Positions 35,201 through 37,557 of a stretch of 37,557 nucleotides of DNA are shown one piece after another. Below the pieces are notes generated by a model. That model was not told the origin of the DNA, made no database searches, and worked only from the letters and a program-made list of their open reading frames with translations. The DNA lies in the IMG/VR virus record IMGVR_UViG_3300012931_000049, positions 1 through 37,557 of that record; one strand, 5' to 3'. The stretch comes from a virus. The stretch's first letter is position 1. Each line of letters begins with the position of its first letter. The translations under genes were made by a program, and so were the position numbers.

Positions 35201-35564
35201 TGGTGATACTAAATTTGCTATGCTTAGATTTGGCGGTCCTAATACTCAAATAACTTATAATAGTGATATTAGTGGTTCAGCAATTTTTTCTAATATCAAG
35301 GTATATAATTACTGTAAGAATGCTTTCAATATCAATGACGAAGGCATAAGTAATGATATTGTTTATACACCAAATAACTTTCTGGAAATATCTTCTGATG
35401 ATATTAGTTTTTATAGTGTTGGTTCAGAAAATTTACCAATAACTTTCTCAGGAGTGCCTAATGGAGATAGTCGAACTATTTATATTAGATCTAATAAAGA
35501 TAAAAATTTTTCTGGTAGTGATAGTACAGCAAATTTATTGATAAGTTGGCTTACTACTGTGTAA
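29256..35564 (+). CDS. Giant multidomain adhesin/fibre protein, 2102 aa
   Basis: RBS TAAGGAAA lies upstream, one base after the previous stop. Domains in order: a galactose-binding-like N-terminal unit (~50-180, ending VDGWSGDQFAIKYIKI); a short Cys cluster (CQNTQCEKYLYYSHPC, ~185-205); a hook-'IN'-like domain (~210-320: LILNIDGYGEEKFDLG, then EMSKLIANKIASI, then LKIYSGNVG, then ELGFFD); several discoidin-like stretches. The clearest discoidin domain is at ~1286-1412 (YYPSNAIDGF, NNYIELDFGDTYKIDKVIAY, ARRARFTITAY). Next come a galactose-binding-like domain (~1710-1835) and a LamG-type lectin domain (~1840-2025: FGNGLCLTNTDYLEVPLSSL, VHIGVSWSNDG, IRLYLNGEAV). All point to glycan binding; a host-recognition tail protein is likely. 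Confidence 0.72.
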   Translation: MSYNFLREARSIKNSFLCRYDTLDAYSSNFVTNGDVDSWTIYNNICMYGCWNGILFGTAYDRECYIGRSTSLLPIPAETYYIVRILMKLTNNNTQKTVSGLTTGRLRWTYVGDTLWGSDKQIDFDLVDDDAWHLYEINVGPSQYWQGDINNLRVYPFVDGWSGDQFAIKYIKITSIDAYACQNTQCEKYLYYSHPCPWTGDRGSCEAGIGKTTYTTISGVSDKLILNIDGYGEEKFDLGTNLNFTAVEMSKLIANKIASINIGGYNYSEVEYSENEKLKIYSGNVGNDSTVSISDNTCARELGFFDAAGNNISTTTTGVESADGFDYAASRMLTSLEINRITDGDTISISYTHDPDKYSVEAGRRDFNAIGTPTLISSLTDNTSSDYASFDNTDKTIIDLSHPVNNNGRLNSIYVYGKISTLSKVKILRPYRDGTLKVIYSLDLPLQSSSYIYTSVPLNYRLDCDVLVSKGDLIGVYNVDLYVGTSAKGLPDAIFHQVVGDPSVGDIIDSGKIHSFGITGFAIYAKGNRLQNNVILDIDFGDRINIEELNIYGKEESSSFEYNVAACLDTSWSVNLYGGTHRHTGTNILTALGWTKYHTNVAYGISCLDDCITTADNGQVGESYSVNSSTGLVTAGDNHSYFYVNGDAEWLYSYTCDGRHEYCYPNYCDTTDLFITDPISFTMYFPYNYTIPIHRSIIYFKEMDNFRKIELAYYRGTSYELGNATYDSTMQRVPSYTSIKLNGLIHLPDESELSPYLFNNPTNDDAIYASADGLSDLSNPEEFEAAMYSDWTILEHNFEAIDCQGFRIFTNKHHSTKIIEMELYSTIDTLASLSDNVNLIFSDYGDVWSTAQFVERSSSELSAFIGGAPRYMRLSFESSTSFILNEVECLVGDQVKLSDCGDTVLLNDAKSNAIGASTGVSLQNVYGAPFDLIVTIPVEVSNSEDLVFWNKLNSAEDVDDPQIGPGCRLYKSDDYYIGNDNFLCSINAPAYGLKNLVNDKKAYVNKYIYDEWYDEYGTLYSGVSIDFNNSDRKNIKYSMIDFSTFNTYRYYKIGFDNISSNFSLKDIIPYKNDDQLYIDKVSLSGTSDSGLVEYFIDSNGFNLPTSSGTTTDITTDDAVGIHLTPTDDVVNKIKLFHTAANLNQVSLYGSNDNTTYDLISSSGTITTSNSSWYEYFSIDLEKRHDLSIIRNYGNATNKLSLGITENIDFSNSDTDDVYAVSWANSTYNDARWVRIKLLCGDGSDRYLRKLGIYPNISTAYCVGSSPGYNCEWESLGTILSEYSNPVNIAYGATISGSSYILDYYPSNAIDGFNTKYDFSSCWGVSGTNNYIELDFGDTYKIDKVIAYNGYDTGDADFINTAYNFSVSTLASGSSFTTVFSVTGNDTHNRTHIFDPVYARRARFTITAYTANRIFYTNSDGDKESFVPAFLRELEVFTYIDEGYVDSETWPVVAIDLLESFNITGHDIVNLSTQTTESGTDWDNIDDYFRYSDSIYSDPQKVIFNRSGSVVYAYTTASATGDLADIATEYTFDDAVYFDVGGYSVSWKAYDPTTENEISLYFIGPDTVSVNATNLGDSAYIDQLSTVYIKTAGKYSIKAVQNESIENSWGASNISIYRSAGLGRWISITRDTATNYSFNGDSDDYGLDYLSQLKVYGDERYAPTEHSLWWQSILSTLSNDGYMVMAGAKSLKIEYPASSGIDTLQVMEADDFGEDLYFSPKDFLHFYLYVDDATYLDTTYGDITFGSLNETPTFYYLWTLSGINLVSGWNDIKLKFEDANETYPYTDVEEMYSRINTLLNFRTNNRNIRSFRMRYKGIGNAFTMYIDDLKIQRNRFEDTTKFGNGLCLTNTDYLEVPLSSLNLEYGSMEFYIKLYTSTNGTDIFGDMLSRVLFTFINNNNDMISLGIKSGFWFSLHSGNARTSLNTFEVTLNDIPSRYMYDRGEVVHIGVSWSNDGTHMDNDDTIRLYLNGEAVCSGKTTWEVGDTKFAMLRFGGPNTQITYNSDISGSAIFSNIKVYNYCKNAFNINDEGISNDIVYTPNNFLEISSDDISFYSVGSENLPITFSGVPNGDSRTIYIRSNKDKNFSGSDSTANLLISWLTTV

Positions 35565-35580
35565 ATAAGGAGATATAACA

Positions 35581-37557
35581 ATGCAATATAACATAATAAG
35601 GAACTCGTATTTTACAGTTTCAGGGACTACTACATTATCATATGCAGACCTTTGGAAGCTTCAAGATGAGGATACTACCATTAGTGGCGTGACTATATCT
35701 GGAGTTACAAGTTTATTGGTTGATCTATCTCAGCGGATAAAAGTTGATGGCATCCATCTATATGCATCTGACTTATCTCAGGCGGCGAATATTTATTTTT
35801 ACTATAAAAATTATGCTGCGGATGAATATACACAACTTACTACTTATTCTGGAGCATCTTATTATTATACTACAATTGCTAGCCCTAGTGCGCCTCAATT
35901 TATTAAAGCAACGACTAGTGGTATCACAATTACTCTTTACGAGTTTGAAGTATTAAATGATGACTATACAGTGGCTTATGGAGAAGATGGAAGTTTATCT
36001 ACGGCTTATTTGTCTAATACTTTAATAGGTAGCGAGAGTGAGGCTCAAACTATTCCTATTTATAATAATGCCTCTTCAGGACCTCCTGTTAATGCTTATA
36101 CTTGTTTGGAATACACTGGTGATGATGCTGATAATTACGTAGAATTATCTAGCACAGAAAATGGTGATTATTATAGTTTAGAAGATGGCGTTATTTTACA
36201 AGATAGTTTATCGACCTCCACTTATGTGTGGGATATGGGTAGATATAATAGAACATCTCTATCTAGTAATAAAATTTATGCCAGTAATAATTCGTTGAAT
36301 AGTTCTTTTTATGAACAATGTTATATGGGGGATATCCCATTACCATCTAATGATACTTACTCCTGGTATGTGGGAAATAATGCGTGGGATTATGACTCTG
36401 TTAATAAAATTATTTATGCTATAGGTAATGAGTCCAATAGTTCTTTACGTCTTTATAAATATCCATTAAGCACACTTACATGGTCTTATTTGGGAGATAT
36501 ATATCCTGGTTATGTAGGCACTGATATATGGAGGTCGGTCATGTGCTATTTAAATGGATATGCTTATGTGATGTATACTCCTAGTGGTAATTTTGGAAAA
36601 TATAATTTAGCTGGAGCGTCAGGTAATTGGACTACTCTTTCTGGCGCAGGGTTGGATAGTACTTATGTTATTAGGATCGGAATGTGTAGTGATAAGCAAC
36701 GTTATATTTACATGGTAACCCATAATTATTTAGATGATTCTCATAAAATATTTAAACGATATGATAGTTTTACAGACACATGGTCTACTTTAAGTAGTGG
36801 ATATGTTAATGGTTATGGGGCCATTTTGAATGTTGCTCATAGATCTACATTATCATATGACTCCGACAGAAATTATATTTATGCTGATATAGGGGATCAA
36901 TCTACAAATGCCTATATTCAAAGATATATAGTAAGTTCTGATACATGGGATACTACATGGCTATCGCAAGTATCCATAGGCAATACATCTTCTATGACAT
37001 CTTCTAATATGAGCTATTATAAAGGATTTTTATTTTGTTCTAATGGATATAATAGTCAAACATGGATTGCTTATTATAATACTTTCACAGGACAATATGG
37101 TACTTTAAGTAATGTTTTTGGGGCATTTAATTATACCACCTCTGATAGGTATCTTAACTCATATTCATTGGCCGTAGATAGCGTTGATGGTGATGATGCT
37201 ATAGGAATATTTGGCGCTAATATGACTATCAACATTGATGGATTTTATTATTGGAAATATAAGCATATAAATGATTCTTATACTTATACAACTCCAGTAT
37301 TTGAATTAGAAGATGCTAATAAATCTAGTTATTTTGTGGTGGAAGGTAATACTAGTTCTGGAACTGGTAGTAGTATAAGCTATGATGCTTCGGTTTATAA
37401 TGGAACTATACGAGTTAGAAGTTCTAATACTAAACCATTACCCAGATATGAATCATATGTTCTTTATCCTAGTGGTGATTATACTTACGCTTATAAATGG
37501 ATTCCTTATACTAATTATGTCCTTTCGCAAAATAGATTTGGAGATAATTATACTTCC
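35581..37557 (+). CDS. Large Kelch-like propeller fibre protein, 3' truncated by window
   Basis: RBS AAGGAGAT lies 7 nt before ATG; 659 codons are open to the right edge with no stop. Residues ~1-115 look like a discoidin/galactose-binding unit (SLLVDLSQRIKVDGIHLYAS, then ITLYEFEVLND). Residues ~150-200 form a beta unit (IPIYNNASSGPPVNAYTCLE, then YYSLEDGVIL). From ~258 to ~560 about six blade-like repeats follow, each with a hydrophobic Y/I strand and a Thr-Trp end: NKIIYAIGN...LTWSYLG, NGYAYVMYT...GNWTTLSG, QRYIYMVTH...DTWSTLSS, RNYIYADIG...DTWDTTWL, and so on. This is typical of Kelch or galactose-oxidase-type propellers. It is probably another host-recognition protein. Confidence 0.75.
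   Translation, partial: MQYNIIRNSYFTVSGTTTLSYADLWKLQDEDTTISGVTISGVTSLLVDLSQRIKVDGIHLYASDLSQAANIYFYYKNYAADEYTQLTTYSGASYYYTTIASPSAPQFIKATTSGITITLYEFEVLNDDYTVAYGEDGSLSTAYLSNTLIGSESEAQTIPIYNNASSGPPVNAYTCLEYTGDDADNYVELSSTENGDYYSLEDGVILQDSLSTSTYVWDMGRYNRTSLSSNKIYASNNSLNSSFYEQCYMGDIPLPSNDTYSWYVGNNAWDYDSVNKIIYAIGNESNSSLRLYKYPLSTLTWSYLGDIYPGYVGTDIWRSVMCYLNGYAYVMYTPSGNFGKYNLAGASGNWTTLSGAGLDSTYVIRIGMCSDKQRYIYMVTHNYLDDSHKIFKRYDSFTDTWSTLSSGYVNGYGAILNVAHRSTLSYDSDRNYIYADIGDQSTNAYIQRYIVSSDTWDTTWLSQVSIGNTSSMTSSNMSYYKGFLFCSNGYNSQTWIAYYNTFTGQYGTLSNVFGAFNYTTSDRYLNSYSLAVDSVDGDDAIGIFGANMTINIDGFYYWKYKHINDSYTYTTPVFELEDANKSSYFVVEGNTSSGTGSSISYDASVYNGTIRVRSSNTKPLPRYESYVLYPSGDYTYAYKWIPYTNYVLSQNRFGDNYTS

Noticed and set aside
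12983-35564. Diversity-generating retroelement acting on the lectin domains
   Set aside because: No reverse transcriptase gene or template/variable repeat pair is visible in the window. It could only be tested with flanking sequence.
1-37557. Altered genetic code (stop reassignment)
   Set aside because: Genes end cleanly in TAA, a few in TAG, next to good downstream RBSs. No gene is broken by regular in-frame TAG or TGA codons.
1-37557. CRISPR arrays, tRNA or rRNA genes
   Set aside because: No regularly spaced short repeats and no cloverleaf or ribosomal RNA signature were seen. The only perfect long repeat is the coding duplication at 578-652 and 869-943.

Overview
The window is AT-rich, tightly packed and entirely plus-strand, and it reads as the tail and adhesin part of the late region of a large tailed dsDNA phage. 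No host gene, tRNA, integrase, IS or CRISPR is visible. Strong AAGGAGG-type ribosome binding sites precede most genes, neighbouring genes are 0-40 nt apart or overlap, and two free-standing homing endonuclease genes sit among the structural genes. The bacterial host cannot be named from this sequence. Nearly all stops are TAA and there is no sign of an altered genetic code.

Layout: 2-4042 is the 3' part of a tape-measure gene, open to the left edge of the window. It carries Gly-Gly linkers, a duplicated module with a 75-bp perfect DNA repeat, an embedded zinc-metallopeptidase (HELGH) domain and a C-terminal coiled coil. 4049-6715 encodes two proteins resembling separated parts of a baseplate or tail hub, in unusual order. 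6747-10136 is a run of small, mostly unrecognised virion-type proteins. 10152-19823 is a fibre/adhesin block: a hook-like-domain protein, Ig-like proteins, and three tandem paralogues (11705, 12983, 16604). The middle paralogue has swallowed about 760 residues of nested lectin-like and discoidin-like domains.

19839-23194 holds a well-formed virion gene (20550-22103) flanked by an HNH endonuclease upstream and a PD-(D/E)XK homing endonuclease downstream. The only clear intrinsic terminator of the window lies just before the second endonuclease, and its left arm is encoded by a nine-codon ORF with a good RBS. 23214-37557 encodes a 105-aa protein and three very large proteins (1775 aa, 2102 aa, and more than 659 aa running off the right edge). 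A small Cys-pair protein lies between the first two. The large proteins carry Cys-rich, discoidin-like, galactose-binding-like, LamG-like and Kelch-like propeller domains.

Taken together, the tape measure sets tail length and may help breach the envelope. The hub and small proteins would build the tail tip, and the repeated lectin-like, Ig-like and propeller proteins would form fibres for host-surface glycan recognition. Domain calls are by eye from motifs and fold patterns. The tape measure, the endonucleases, the LamG domains and the nested insertion are the most secure; functions of most small proteins remain unknown.
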